Assembly: GCA_963995525.1 (NCBI GenBank)
Contig: OZ023217.1
Span: 2,572,627-2,636,626, forward strand
Direction: 5' to 3'
DNA from: Escarpia spicata
Lineage: Eukaryota > Annelida > Polychaeta > Sabellida > Siboglinidae
DNA length: 64,000 nucleotides
Shown here: piece by piece, positions 12,653 through 28,318 of the stretch
Layout of the letters: each line of letters begins with the position of its first letter
How positions within the stretch are numbered: position 1 is the first letter of the stretch
Made by a program: the position numbers and the translations under genes
Notes under the pieces: generated by a model
Told to the model about the DNA's origin: nothing
The model's input: the letters and a program-made list of their open reading frames with translations, nothing else
The model's database searches: none

Positions 12653-12657
12653 CGTCA
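12650..12657. promoter_or_regulatory. cAMP response element, perfect TGACGTCA
   Basis: TGACGTCA lies 127 bp upstream of the start codon in GGTGACGTCAT, the same 11-mer found at 5901 and throughout the 48-kb array. CREB favours CREs close to transcription starts. Vertebrate SIK1 is a CREB target, so a functional site is reasonable. Confidence 0.65.
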
Positions 12658-12677
12658 TCGCCTCGCACGAGCTCGAC

Positions 12678-15464
<2,787 letters not shown>

Positions 15465-15900
15465 ATTTGAGATGTCACCCCACTAGTCCTGTGTCTCTAG
15501 CCCTCCCCCCATCCCACTAGTCCGGTGTCTCTAGCCCTCCCCCATCCCACTAGTCCTGTGTCTCTAGCCCTCCCCTCATTCCGTTAGACCTGTGTCTCTA
15601 GACCTCCCCTCGTCCCACTAGTCCTGTGTTTCTAGCCCTCCCCCATCCGACTAGTCCTGTGTCTCTAGCCCTCCCCTCATTCCATTACCCCTGTGTCTCT
15701 AGCCCTCCCCTCATTCCATTAGCCCTGTGTCTCTAGCCCTCCCCTCATTCCATTAGTCCTGTGCCTCTAGCCCTCCCCTCATCCCACTAGTCCTGTGTCT
15801 CTAGCCCTCCCCACATCCCACTAGTCCTGTGTCTCTAGCCCTCCCCTCATTCCATTAGCCCTGTGTCTCTAGTCCCCCCATTCCCGTAGCCCCGTCCAGA
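15465..15900. repeat. 34-bp minisatellite, about 12 copies
   Basis: The period is about 34 bp, with landmarks TGTGTCTCTAGCCCTCCCC and CATTCCATTAGCC or CATCCCACTAGTCC. It is C/T-rich on the + strand. It ends about 40 bp from the 3' end of a LINE fragment. Confidence 0.92.
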
Positions 15901-15941
15901 GTTATAAGCTCCAGACGGCATGCGGACAAGGAAGCCTTTGG

Positions 15942-16100
15942 CTTATCGAGAGTCCAACAATTGTCCACCTACATATAACCCGCCCTCGCCAGACAGCTGT
16001 CAATTTTATTTTTGAACATATTCACACTGCTAGCATTAACACAATCATCAGATAATTGGTTCCAGTCATTTATTGTCCTCTGAGAGAATGAGTACTTTCT
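15942..16100 (-). pseudogene. second 3' fragment of the CR1/L2-like LINE
   Basis: Minus-strand translation gives YSFSQRTINDWNQLSDDCVN and ASSVNMFKNKIDSCL, then a 3' end TTGGACTCTCGATAAG identical to that of the copy at 11357. About 160 bp survive. Upstream of about 16100 the homology is lost in a short ATGAATGACACATGA duplication. It is a severely 5'-truncated copy in SIK intron 1, antisense to the gene. Confidence 0.75.
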
Positions 16101-16859
16101 ATGAATGAATGACACATGACATGAGGAATGAATGACACATGAAGCATGGCTGCTAGCATTGAGTTCACCTAAGGTGCTAGGGGACACCCTGTTGCTGTTT
16201 TGAACAGTTATACCTGTCACAAATAGAAAGCGTTGACAAATGGCATGAATCACCAGCTATATATATATGAGTATTTTCTTATTTCAAATCAGGTACGTAA
16301 AATTAAGGGAGAACATTGAATGGAACAGCCAGGTAGTATTGGCTGAAGGATAAGAAGTGCCACAAGCCCCCCTTAGTGCCAGTAGCGCCCGGGGGGCTAG
16401 TGGGATGGGGGCTAGGGGTACAAGTATTGATCAATCGAAAACATTTAAAGCATATATAGTGACTTGAGGTTATGGTCTATGTCACTATATCGGCAATTAT
16501 TCAGAATGTTAGATTTTCTAGTAAATTACATAGAATTTAGTAGCCGTCACTCATGTTACGAAAAAATACATCAATATTTTTGCATCAACTTTGCAGCTAA
16601 ATTCTCCTCAAACTATTGGCCTTAGCATAAAATCACCTGACTATTTGTTTAGGTGTGAATTTAAGCTAAACAACAAGTATAGTTTAACTTCCTTCTGTGA
16701 TATCCAACTGCACATCACAGAGAAACAATGTTGTCACTCATGTTACAACCTCACAGCAACATTACAACCTCACAACAACCTCACAACAACATTACATGTG
16801 CAAATTCAACCAGTAAACAAAGGTATTTTAAACAGTATTCATGTCCTCTTGCATTTTTG
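16101..16859. other. intron 1 unique sequence
   Basis: It holds a 20-bp direct repeat of ATGAATGACACATGA type (16100-16142), a short AT run near 16258, a G-rich piece at 16388-16420 that is the reverse complement of motifs in the 15.5-kb minisatellite, and a short CAACATTACAACCTCA duplication near 16740-16800. Confidence 0.6.
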
Positions 16860-19020
16860 ACATATCATCATCATTGTGCAGGCATAGTGTCCCGTGGTTG
16901 GGCGAAGGCCTCAGAATATCGGTTCCACATCTGCCTGTCTTGCTGCCAGATGGTGCCCTTCCAGTACTCATCTAGTTCATCTCTCCACCGTCTCGCTGGT
17001 CTTCCTCTAGATTGTGTCCCTTCGTAAGGTCTCCAGGTTGTGATACCATTGATTATCTCGTAGTCTGCTGATGTGCCCTGTCCAGGTCCATTTCTGTCTT
17101 CTGATTTGTTCTATCACGTCGATGACCTCTGACTTACCCAGATGTTTGTTTTTCTTTCCCGATATGTGATGTTTAACATACTTCTTTCCATCTTTGTTTG
17201 TGAGGCTACTAGCTTTATCTTTGCCTGGAGGGTGAGTGTCTATGTTTCTGCGCTGTTTTTCATTTTCATCAGCCAGCTCCTGCAGCATGTTTTGTAGTTC
17301 TTGCAGTGTAGTAGCGCATATGGATATGTCATCGGCGAAGAGAAGATGGCTGAGATATTCTCCATCTATCCTCAAGCCTCTGGTTTTCAAGGTCAGTCTT
17401 CGGAATATGCTTTCGAGTGTTGCCGTAAACAGCTTGGGCGATATGGTGTCACCCTGTCGTACTTTTCTCTCGATGTTGATCTTGTTGCTCTTTTTGTGTA
17501 GGTGGACTGTCACCGAGCTGTTGGTGTAGATGTCTTTCAGGAGTTTGATGTACATGTCTTCCATCCCCTGTTCTTGAAGGGAGGTCAGTATTGCTTGAGT
17601 TTGCACTGAGTCTAAAGCCTTCTCGTAGTTGACAAAAGCGATGCAGAGCGGGATATTATATTCTCGGCACTTCTCTTTCAGTTGGTTTACGATGTGTATG
17701 TGGTCTGTCGTTGAGTACCTGCTTCTGAATCCTGCTTGCAATCGTGGTTGGTTTTCGTTGAGTGTCTTCTCTAGCCTATTCATTAATATCTTTGTGAGTA
17801 ATGTGTAGATGTTTGATAACAGACATATCGGTCTGTAGTTGTTTAACTTTAAGTCTTTCTTATTTCACTTCTTGAAGATTATCACCATCTTTGCGTTCTT
17901 CCATGCGGTGGGTATTCGACTTTCTGATAAGCATTTAGTATACAGCTTAACCAGTGTCTTCGAGATGGTATCTTCTCCTGCTTTTAATGTTTCAATGTTT
18001 ACATGGTCGTTGCCTGATGTCTTCCCATTCTTCATATCTCTTAGCACTGCTTTCACCTCCCATGGTGTTATCTCTGGCACCTCTTTCGGGTCGGTGTGAA
18101 TTATGGTACTCTGTTCACTGTCATGTAGCTCAGTGTAGAATTCCTCTGTTTGTTCCATGATCATATCTTGGTCTTGTATTTCTCTACCCTGCTTGTCTAG
18201 AAGTGTAATCAGTCTGTCTCAGCCTAGTCCATGTGTTCTTCTGGCTTTCTTCAGACTCTTTGATGACATAATTGTTTCTTGTATGATCTCTTGTTTGTAC
18301 TTTCTGGTGTCATCCTTCGCTTTCTTTTTGATGGTCTTGCATATTTCTGCATACTCTATTTGTTTTTTTCGGTCATCGTTATCGACCACTTCTTGTCGTT
18401 TCTTCAATAGTGCTCGTGTCGGTGACAATATTCTAGTCACTACATTTGCCTGTTGATTGCTTTGCCTACACTTTTCGCACTTAGTTGGTTCATCTCAGTG
18501 ATGTTTTCGCTCATGGTGTCGATGTCGTCTAGTTCCCCTGTAATTCTCGAATCGATTTCGCAGTTCGAGTTGGAATTTGATCTTTTTTCTTCCGAATTGT
18601 GGTATCTACACTAGGTGGTCTCTTATGTCAGTGACCATGTCTGGCCTGTTTGTCAGGATGTAGTCAATTTCGTTCTTCATTTCTCCATTTGGGCTTTTCC
18701 ATGTCCATCTCCTCCCCGCTTTCTTCTGGAACTTGGTATTCATGATTTTGTACTTTCTTGATGTTGCCCATTCTACCAACATGCCGCCTCTCGTTTCTCA
18801 CACCTACCGCGTACGCCAAATTTGTTTGTTGCAGTAACTACAAAAATGCTGTTTCCAAAATGTTTGTTCATTTTCCTACTTGCACAATAAAGTCTCCCAT
18901 CACTATTGTGTAGTGGGTTGGCTTTTCTAAGGTCTCATCCACGTCATTTTAGAAGTTGTTCATCTCTTAGTAGTGTTCTTACATTATATGTTGCTATCTT
19001 CAGTCGACTTACCTTCTCTC
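16860..19020 (-). pseudogene. degraded RTE-like non-LTR retrotransposon
   Basis: Minus strand, antisense to SIK. Segments in order are: endonuclease start LKIATYNVRTLL (about 19008-18970); endonuclease C-half with THYTIVMGDFIVQ, where the usual GDFN has lost its Asn, and later NEIDYILTNRPDMV (18915-18630); a Lys-rich linker (18440-18220); and RT with PEITPWEVKAVLRDMKNGK, NYRPICLLSN, LQAGFRSRYSTTDHI, VRQGDTISPKLFTATLE and HLLFADDISI (18090-17290). The 3' part holds WTWTGHISRLRD (near 17085), and the (ATG)n-like tail ends near 16862. The motif order matches RTE-like elements often labelled 'endonuclease-reverse transcriptase'. An in-frame stop lies near 17865. Large internal deletions lie between TYNVRTLL and the GDF block and after the FADD block, so about 2.1 kb remains of an expected 3 kb or more. 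It is inactive. Confidence 0.85.
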
Positions 19021-19310
19021 GGCGGCTCTTCTTGACCCACAGATTCTTAGCACCCACTGCACTTAGCCATAGTTGACTCGAACCACCTCCTTGGTTGTAG
19101 ACTCTTTCGATGCTGCTGTACTTTACATGCTGGTGTTGGCCTACCCTTCCATGCTGGCCGGGGCGGGTTGGAAGAGGGGTGATGTAGGGTGAACGAAATT
19201 GCCCAAGTTTTGACACTGCAGTTGACCCAGTACCGAAACACTGCCCAGCTGGTGCCGGGATTCGAACACTGGTCCTTCCGGCACTCTGACCACTCAGTCA
19301 CTGCACCAAC
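19021..19310 (-). mobile_element. tRNA-derived head joined to the RTE-like element
   Basis: On the minus strand a pol III A box, TGACTGAGTGG (19300-19290), and a B box, GTTCGAATCCC (19267-19257), are spaced as in tRNA-derived SINEs. They are followed by a body (CTTGGGCAATTTCGTTCACC, CCTACATCACCCC) running without an obvious break into the endonuclease coding start. The tRNA part lacks a credible anticodon arm and acceptor pairing, so it is not a tRNA gene. It is either a SINE inserted beside the LINE or a tRNA-like 5' UTR of the LINE itself. Confidence 0.65.
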
Positions 19311-21023
19311 TTGACATGTATACAAGTGTAAAGAAACTTGTAATAACACAATATATCGCTATTCATGTCAACTTTTGCCTCGTACACATGTACCTGGAAT
19401 ATATACTGTATATATAACAAAATGTCAAAATTAAAATGTAAATTATCCATTTAAAAATCTTTAAAATAATAAAAAAATGTCAAAGTGTCCACTATTCAGA
19501 TTCACAATGATTACATTACTTAGATTACTTAGAAAATAAGCATAATCAATTATGATTAATTTTGCATGTAATCATCTTTATAAATATGAAACCTCATCAG
19601 GTTAACAAATATTTGAGACATGAAAATGTGTCAGATTTTGTTCGAATAAACGTACATGAGTGTACACTAATTTTCTTTGGCTTCTGGGTAAAACCATCTC
19701 GGCAGACATGACTGGCAACTGATATAATATATATATATATATATATGTATGAGCAAAGGATACCAGAACATTGTAAAGATTGGTAATTTAGGTGATCCTT
19801 TCAATATTTTGTTCCTCAGTGAGCTTTGAATCTAGTGTGACGTTGGTAAAATGAAATGACAATAATGGATTCAATGGTCAAAGTTGGCCTTGGAGGTCAC
19901 TGTTGGTCAGACGCTGCTAAATATGGAGGTTGTACGATGATGAAGGCATGTACGGTTAATAGAACGAATACGGTAAATTAAGATACAGATGTCAACCTAC
20001 AAAGTGCACGTATTTGAAATCTGAGCAAAACATGTGCAGACAGCGTTGCGGCAAACATGATTAATAGACTGTTATTATTTCTTGTTGTTCTGCTAAAAAA
20101 TGTTGTGAGACATCAAAATGGTACTCAGAACTGCGGAATGCACGTTTTATGTGACCGTGTCATCATTCTTTGTGTCATCATTCTTTGGAAAGACGTAAGC
20201 GAATGGCATTAGAACTAAAAATAGTACCAGAAACGTGCATCCTGTTTATTGTATGTTTGACAGCCAGGTGCATTTAAAGCAGGGAATCAGTTGTGCAATA
20301 TGCAGGCTATGGGGGGGGGCAAGTAAATTAATTAATTTATAAACAAGTACAAATGGGAACGGTAACTGCTGTAGTAAGGAACATTAAAATATGTTGGTTA
20401 ATTATTTAATGAAATGGAATATTGTATACAAGATAACCATGTTAAATGTTGTAATTTACACTTTGACAAATTGTAGCATTTTTGCCTATGCTACACTGCA
20501 TAAGAGCAACATAAACTTGTGTCTATATTCATAATAAACAAATTGCATGTGTGCTAACTTTGCAATAAAAATTTGAATAAAAAAGTAACTTATCCACTAA
20601 ATAGGCCCTACATGTTTTCCAGAAGAAATGTAAAGCAAACGTATAAAAGTTTGTTATATACTTATATGCCTCAACATCTTTGCTTGGAGAACAAATTGTC
20701 ATAGAAAATAAATTGCAAAATAACGTTGCACACGGTCGATGAAAATCATGACAACTGATGTGTCATTTGACATGCAAATTCTAGATGGTAGGGTTGGATA
20801 TATTCGTGATAGACCAGTAGACCACAGGTCCATTTTCTGTGTTGGTCCACATTCTTTGTGAGTCGTATATACATGTAATATGAATCCCATAGAATATGAA
20901 CCCGGGTCCAAATTCTGTAGAGGGGGGCCAGATTAATAGAATTATCAATAATGACCTGCCTGGTTCAATGTACATCTAGGGAAAATCCACGTTCTACATG
21001 ACAACAGTACCAGGATTACCTAA
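19311..21023. other. intron 1 unique AT-rich sequence
   Basis: No recognised gene. It contains an AT dinucleotide run (19723-19746) and a short G-run near 20313. Nothing else stands out. Confidence 0.55.
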
Positions 21024-21215
21024 GTGTTATATCAATCTATTGTCCAGTGGAATTGGGCAGATAACATAGCCAGAATAGACAACTGGTGGACCATGAGAAC
21101 AGCTGAATGGTGGGCCAACAGGAAGAGAGTGCTACAGGCCGTAAGGAACAATAGGGTCCTAAGAACAACACAAGAAAACAGAAATATAGAAATGTATAGC
21201 AGAGGACTATGGTAA
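21024..21215 (+). pseudogene. possible decayed LINE C-terminal tail
   Basis: The + frame reads WNWADNIARIDNWWTMRTAE followed by WWANRKR. It resembles the WAGHIAR(M/R)...RWTxRxxEW tail near the C-terminus of RTE-like and related LINE pol proteins. About 80-190 bp survive, directly upstream of the 31-bp minisatellite. The match is short and judged by eye. Confidence 0.45.
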
Positions 21216-21216
21216 C

Positions 21217-22556
21217 ATGGTTCATACATGGATGAATGGACAAGGCCCAGGTTCACACAGCAATGGGTGGACAAGGCCCAGGTTCACACAGCAATGGATG
21301 GACAAGGCCCAGGTTCACACAGCAATGGATGGACAAGGCCCAGGTTCACACAGCAATGGGTGGACAAGGCCTAGGTTCACACAGCAATGGATGATCAAGG
21401 CCCAGGTTCACACAGCAGTGGGTGGACAAGGCCTAGGTTCACACAGCAATGGATGATCAAGGCCCAGGTTCACACAGCAGTGGATGGATAAGGCCCAGGT
21501 TCACACAGCAGTGGATGGACAAGGCCCAGGTTCACACAGCAGTGGATGGACAAGGCCCAGGTTCTTACAGCAATGGATGATCAAGGCCCAGATTCTTACA
21601 GCAATGGATGATCAAGGCCCAGGTTCACACAGCAGTGGATGGTCAAGGCCCAGGTTCACACAGCAATGGATGGACAAGGCCCAGGTTCATACAGCAATGG
21701 ATGGACAAGGCCCAGGTTCACACAGCAGTGAATGGACAAGGCCCAGGTTCATACAGCAATGGATGGACAAGGCCCAGGTTCACACAGCATTGAATGGACA
21801 AGGCCCAGGTTCATACAGCAATGGATGGACAAGGCCCAGGTTCACACAGCAGTGAATGGACAAGGCCCAGGTTCATACAGCAATGGATGGTCAAGGCCCA
21901 GGTTCATACAGCAATGGATGGTCAAGGCCCAGGTTCATACAGCAGTGTATGGACAAGGCCCAGGTTCTTACAGCAATGGATGGTCAAGGCCCAGGTTCAT
22001 ACAGCAATGGAAGGTCAAGGCCCAGGTTCATACAGTAATGGATGGTCAAGGCCCAGGTTCATACAGCAGTGAATGGACAAGGCCCAGGTTCTTACAGCAA
22101 TGGATGGTCAAGGCCCAGGTTCTTACAGCAATGGATGGTCAAGGCCCAGGTTCTTACAGCAATGGATGGTCAAGGCCCAGGTTCTTACAGCAATGGATGG
22201 TCAAGGCTCAGGTTCATACAGTAGTGGATGGTCAAGGCCCAAGTTCATACAGTAATGGATGGTCAAGGCCCAGGTTTTTACAGCAATGGATGGTCAAGGC
22301 TCAGGTTCATACAGCAATGGATGGTCAAGGCCCAGGTTCTTACAGCAATGGATGGTCAAGGCCCAGGTTCTTACAGCAATGGATGGTCAAGGTCCAGGTT
22401 CTTACAGCAATGGATGGTCAAGGCCCAGGTTCTTACAGCAATGGATGGTCACGGCCCAGGTTCTTACAGCAATGGATGGTCAAGGCCCAGCTTTACACAG
22501 CAATGGATGGTCAAGGCCCAGGTTCTTACAGCAACGGATGGTCAAGGCCCAGGTGA
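21217..22556. repeat. 31-bp minisatellite, about 43 copies
   Basis: The period is 31 bp, with landmarks ATGGATGGACAAGGCCCAGG and TTCACACAGCA. Copies change gradually along the array. The left part has GACAAGG and TTCACAC, the middle has TTCATAC, and the right part has GTCAAGG and TTCTTAC, a pattern of local unequal exchange. Because 31 = 1 mod 3 and the unit lacks stops, open frames cycle through all three + frames (longest 274 codons). These are not genes. Confidence 0.95.
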
Positions 22557-23187
22557 AAGGTGAAATGTCCAGAGTAATTGCCAGGCACACAACATTTGGT
22601 CTCATGTGATCTGGCCTGTTTGTACTGGGCCACCAGCTTCCTACTCACCTCTCACCTGCAGGCTAGCACAAAGGGGCAGGTGTTGTGCCTGGTGATTGGA
22701 CTGCTGACATTACCTTGTTTAGGTGTTGATTATGCAATAAATAGACCAAAGATCTGGGTTCCGTTGGGTCTCGAAGAATTGAAACAAAAACATGATGCTG
22801 AATGAACTTTTTGATTGGCTGAAACAATACGACAACTGTAGGCACAGATTTGAGGGGTTTATTTCTGAAGATTTTTCAAGATTAGTTTGGCTTTTTCTAT
22901 TTTACAAGTGATAATTATTTGGTTTTAGTCATTTATCGAACATAGCGGCTTTGATAATAAAGTTTAAACTAGGTCTGTTATTTGATATATTTAAATTTTA
23001 ACCAATTCTGGCAAGTGTTGTGTAAGTTTTTGTACACGTTTTTCAACAGTGCTTTCATTTGCATGTAATGCGTCAATGTAGAACTTTGTGAAATAATGAT
23101 GTATCCTCAACAGTTTGCCACTAAAAAGTGCTGACTCAACAATCATCATCATGAACCAGATGACATTGTTCATGGCTCGAAGATTAA
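22557..23187. other. intron 1 unique sequence
   Basis: No recognised feature after the minisatellite, apart from the common words CACCTCTCACCTGCAGG near 22645. Confidence 0.5.
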
Positions 23188-23330
23188 ATTTTAATAGCAA
23201 TTAAATTTACTTTGGAGCTGTAGTTGAAACATGCATGCATTTAATAGGACTCCAACTTCAATCTACTTCGAATGAGTCATGCATGTTTCAACTATGGCTC
23301 CAAAGTAAGTTTGACTCTTGCTATTAAAAT
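23188..23330. repeat. 143-bp imperfect inverted repeat (hairpin or MITE)
   Basis: The left arm 23188-23238 (ATTTTAATAGCAATTAAATT ... CTTTGGAGC ... GTTGAAACATGCATG) is answered by the right arm 23278-23330 (CATGCATGTTTCAACTATGG ... CTCCAAAGTAA ... CTTGCTATTAAAAT). Arms of about 50 bp pair at roughly 85-90 percent around a loop of about 40 nt. It ends 255 bp before exon 2. It could be a small MITE or a transcribed hairpin in the SIK pre-mRNA. Confidence 0.85.
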
Positions 23331-23584
23331 ACCAGAATGAACTAATGAGAGATGTTGATTTGACATAGATTGTGTGTCTTTTACATCCTTAGATAGCTGA
23401 ACCGAATTCCTGGAAAGTTACTCTTAAGGTATAGGATAATTATCTCTGCTATTCAAGAGACTTGACCACTGATATATCTAAAAAATACTTTTTTGTACAT
23501 TTATGAATCATAATCGCTGTCATCTCACACTCCTTTTCTGGTGATTCTAGAGAGAAATTATATACATTTTGTTTCTTCTGTTAG

Positions 23585-25093
<1,509 letters not shown>

Positions 25094-25200
25094 TAATGGC
25101 TGTATAAATCGTTCTGGCTAGCACTGTATAAATCGTTCTGGCCATCACTGTATAAATCGTTCTGGCCAGCGCTGTCTAAATCGTTCTGGCCAGAGCTATA
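25094..25200. repeat. 24-bp tandem repeat, 4 copies
   Basis: Four copies of a 24-25 bp unit share TATAAATCGTTCTGGCCA, the fourth with TCTAAATCG. It is a small, young-looking array. Confidence 0.88.
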
Positions 25201-25679
25201 TAGATAAGCATAAACTTAGAGCAGGGATGTGGAGCTGATTTCTGAAAGCAGGCCTCAGATTTGGTTACAGCCATGCTGCGTTTTGCTGCAATAAATTTAT
25301 AACTTGCCTTACAATGATGTCTCAAAAGTCTTCTAATTAAATATCATTTTTGATTGATTAATTAATTATATTTTTATAAATACAAATTTGTTTAATTCAA
25401 GTACAGACATTTTTGTAATGTGGTGTTGACCAATATGGTTTCACCTTAACTGGTTTGGATGGTACATTATTTCTTGTGTGACACCTGCATTCATCACTGT
25501 TACCATGCATCCACTTTGATCAAAAGTCCTCTATGTTGATTGTTTATTGGGTCACTTATCCATGGATGATATTGTGACGTATGTAAACAAGATTAAAAAG
25601 TAATCCAATAACAATATTGAACACGCGATAACTGCACCAGACAAAATAGCAACACGCGAACAGTTCAGGCCACGTTACC
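25201..25679. other. intron 2 unique AT-rich sequence
   Basis: No element recognised. Confidence 0.5.
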
Positions 25680-26110
25680 GCCAGTAATCCTGATTATGGC
25701 GGGTGCCTGTAAAATAATGATCTCGTGCCAGATTTATTTGCGTTGGCGCATGCCTTTCATCGCCTGAATCGCAGGCAGCCTGCTTTGAGCCGATCTGCTG
25801 AAGTTGGCCATTAACAAGATTCCGGATCCTCATGAGATAAATGACTAATCTGTTCATGTGGAGGGCCTTTTCCACCATCTCGGCTCTCATTGCCACTGTG
25901 TGCCTTCAAATGTCAGGTGTCAACCTTCCGGCGTCATCGCTATGTTCGTTGTCATGGTTACTGCGTCGTTGCTGGATATTAATTTTTCAGGTGGGCTGAA
26001 GAAGCCATGTTGTCCTCCCTCCTCTTGTTCTTTTGGGAGCGTTTCTGGGTTCCCAGGAGGGTTTAGCCGGGTTCTAGCGGGACGCGAAGTCACGCCGGCA
26101 GCAAAGTTCG
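25680..26110. promoter_or_regulatory. high-complexity GC-richer island, candidate intronic enhancer
   Basis: This block is richer in G+C and more complex than its AT-rich flanks and has no internal repetition or transposon signature. It contains bZIP-like and GATA-like words side by side, GAGATAAATGACTAATC near 25833. A 93-codon frame inside (25858-26139) shows no domain. The enhancer call rests only on composition and position. Confidence 0.25.
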
Positions 26111-28154
26111 GATTGACGTCGTTTATTTCTGTCTATTAAATTTTTTTTAATCGATAATGCCAGCCGCAGATCATAACAAAGTCAGCATATGTGAGATTTT
26201 CAGGCATGGGCTCAGTAATGAATTTTGATTGTGAAGACTTGTGGATGGATTCTTTGAAATGTAACTGCCAAATGCAGAAAAGAAAAAAATTATTTGTAAT
26301 GGTTAATTAACATTGCTGAACTGTAATTGGGAATGCCAAAAATTACCTGTGTTTCTTTAGGAATCATTTGTGCCTGCGTGACAGTGCATACCTAACAACA
26401 GTGGAGACGTTTTGAACAAATTATTGTGTTAAAAGTAAAAGTGTCCAACGCAAAGCATACATTATACTAACAGTAACAAATAACAGTCAGTATCCTATTA
26501 AAAAAAGAAATTGCTATTTTTAGGGCTAGGCAAAACACAGAAATCGGTTGATCCGAGGTGTCAATAATTACAAACATGATCATCGGATCAAGCAGAGTAT
26601 TTAGTAAGTGACCCAGATCTTGCCATGCAGGCATTTATGTAGTATTTATACTATCAAATATTGGGCACAGGTGTGTACACGTGTGCAATAAACAGCCCAG
26701 TGATGAGAAACTGCCAGTGATGTTTGGGGGTCATATAAAAATGTAATTCTAAGTACAACCAACAGGGTCTATCTCAAAGATTGTTTTTTATGGTCATGTA
26801 AAGTTAAATTAAGAAATTTAATTACAGGTCTAAGTTTGTTCTCCGTGAAGCGATGACCTTTCCAGAAATTGTCATTTCTATTAAATAATACTATAAGGCT
26901 TAGATGTTATTGCAGAGTTTTGAGAAAAAAAATTATGAAACTTAGAATTGAATCACTTAATATGCCCCCATCCGTAATTAATTCTTACACTTCACTTTAA
27001 CCTTAACTTCATGTGAGATGGTTTTGAAATGTATACCGTTGATTGTAAACAATATTTTTTAACCAAACTATTTTTTGACGGTATTTATGCTCCACTGAGT
27101 AGTGATCTGTTGTTTGCAACGTGCGATTGATGATTGATCATATTTGCAATCCGATAAACAAGTTCCTTTATACCTTCTTCTCCGGCGGTTCAGTCGTTCA
27201 CTCAAGTACTTGAGTGTTTTGATAAATTTAGCTCCTGCCACAGTTCGCCTGCTCATTTCACATGAGAGACTGCTGGAACAAACAAGTGGGGTAACTGCAA
27301 TGGCAGTGTTATTAGGTAGCTGTTATCAAAGATTATGACAACAATATTTATGGATGCCGAGAAATGTTTATAATGTGGAGAATGGAAGAATATATTTGTG
27401 GCTTGTTTTTATTATCTGTAAGTCGCAAACAGTTAAAGTCATATGATGGTACTGTCTTGACAGAACGTTACCATGACAACCAATGGGAAAGTCAGCATTG
27501 CTTTCTGCCCCATTGAACAGGATTTATGATGGACTAAATATGATCCGGAGAGTTTTAAGTGATGGATTTATGGATGTACCTGTACTAATACACAGTAACT
27601 CTCAATTTGTATCTGTCGGATATTGGTGTTAACTATACCTGACACTCATACACATTCTCTAGCAGTCTCATCAATACACCTGGTCAGGTGTTAATTACAA
27701 CTGATCAACAGCACTGTGAAGATAATTAGTATCACTTCTGGTTAAATAAATTCTGCGTCTATTCTAAGTCCAGCTATTGAGGCTGTTTGTATAGTGTGGA
27801 CCTTTTCAGCGATGTTTCGGTGAACTGGACATCAATTTTACTGCCATCCTAGAATCCAATTATGTACCGGCCACTTCTAGGAACAGTTGATCAATTGGCA
27901 GGAGTTTGTCATTGACTGCGTTAACATTCATCCTGTTTTAGCTTAGAGTGGCTATTTTCTGTTTCATGTAGACAATAACATTATTACAGCTGCACAAAGG
28001 GAAGTTCTCATAAGTTCACATATTCCATAGTGTTTTTGTACTGGATCAGACCATTATCTATCCCACCAGTCAGTGGGGGGACTTGCGATTTTGAGTGATC
28101 CAAACGGCTTCCAAAAACACAGCCAGATTCAGCTGAAGTGATATGTTTGCTAAG
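26111..28154. other. intron 2 unique sequence
   Basis: No gene, RNA or mobile element recognised. Confidence 0.5.
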
Positions 28155-28318
28155 GCATTACCCAGCATTTCCACTGATATCCATTGTTGCATCAATGTGC
28201 ATTAATATATGTTCCACTCAATAGATGGCATTACCCAGCATGTTTCCAGGTTCTGATATCCACAATAGCATCAATGTGCATTAATAATATTATCTGTTCC
28301 ACTCAATAGATGGCATCA
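28155..28318. repeat. two-copy direct duplication, about 84 bp
   Basis: GGCATTACCCAGCAT, GCATCAATGTGCATTAATA and GTTCCACTCAATAGATGGCA recur in the same order in two adjacent copies with small indels. Confidence 0.88.

Noticed and set aside
19250..19310. Possible functional tRNA gene
   Set aside because: Good A and B boxes, but no anticodon arm or acceptor stem pairing, and it continues into retroelement sequence.
21217..22609. Several overlapping open frames up to 274 codons
   Set aside because: All arise from the 31-bp minisatellite, which cycles through three frames. No start context, domain or splice signal.
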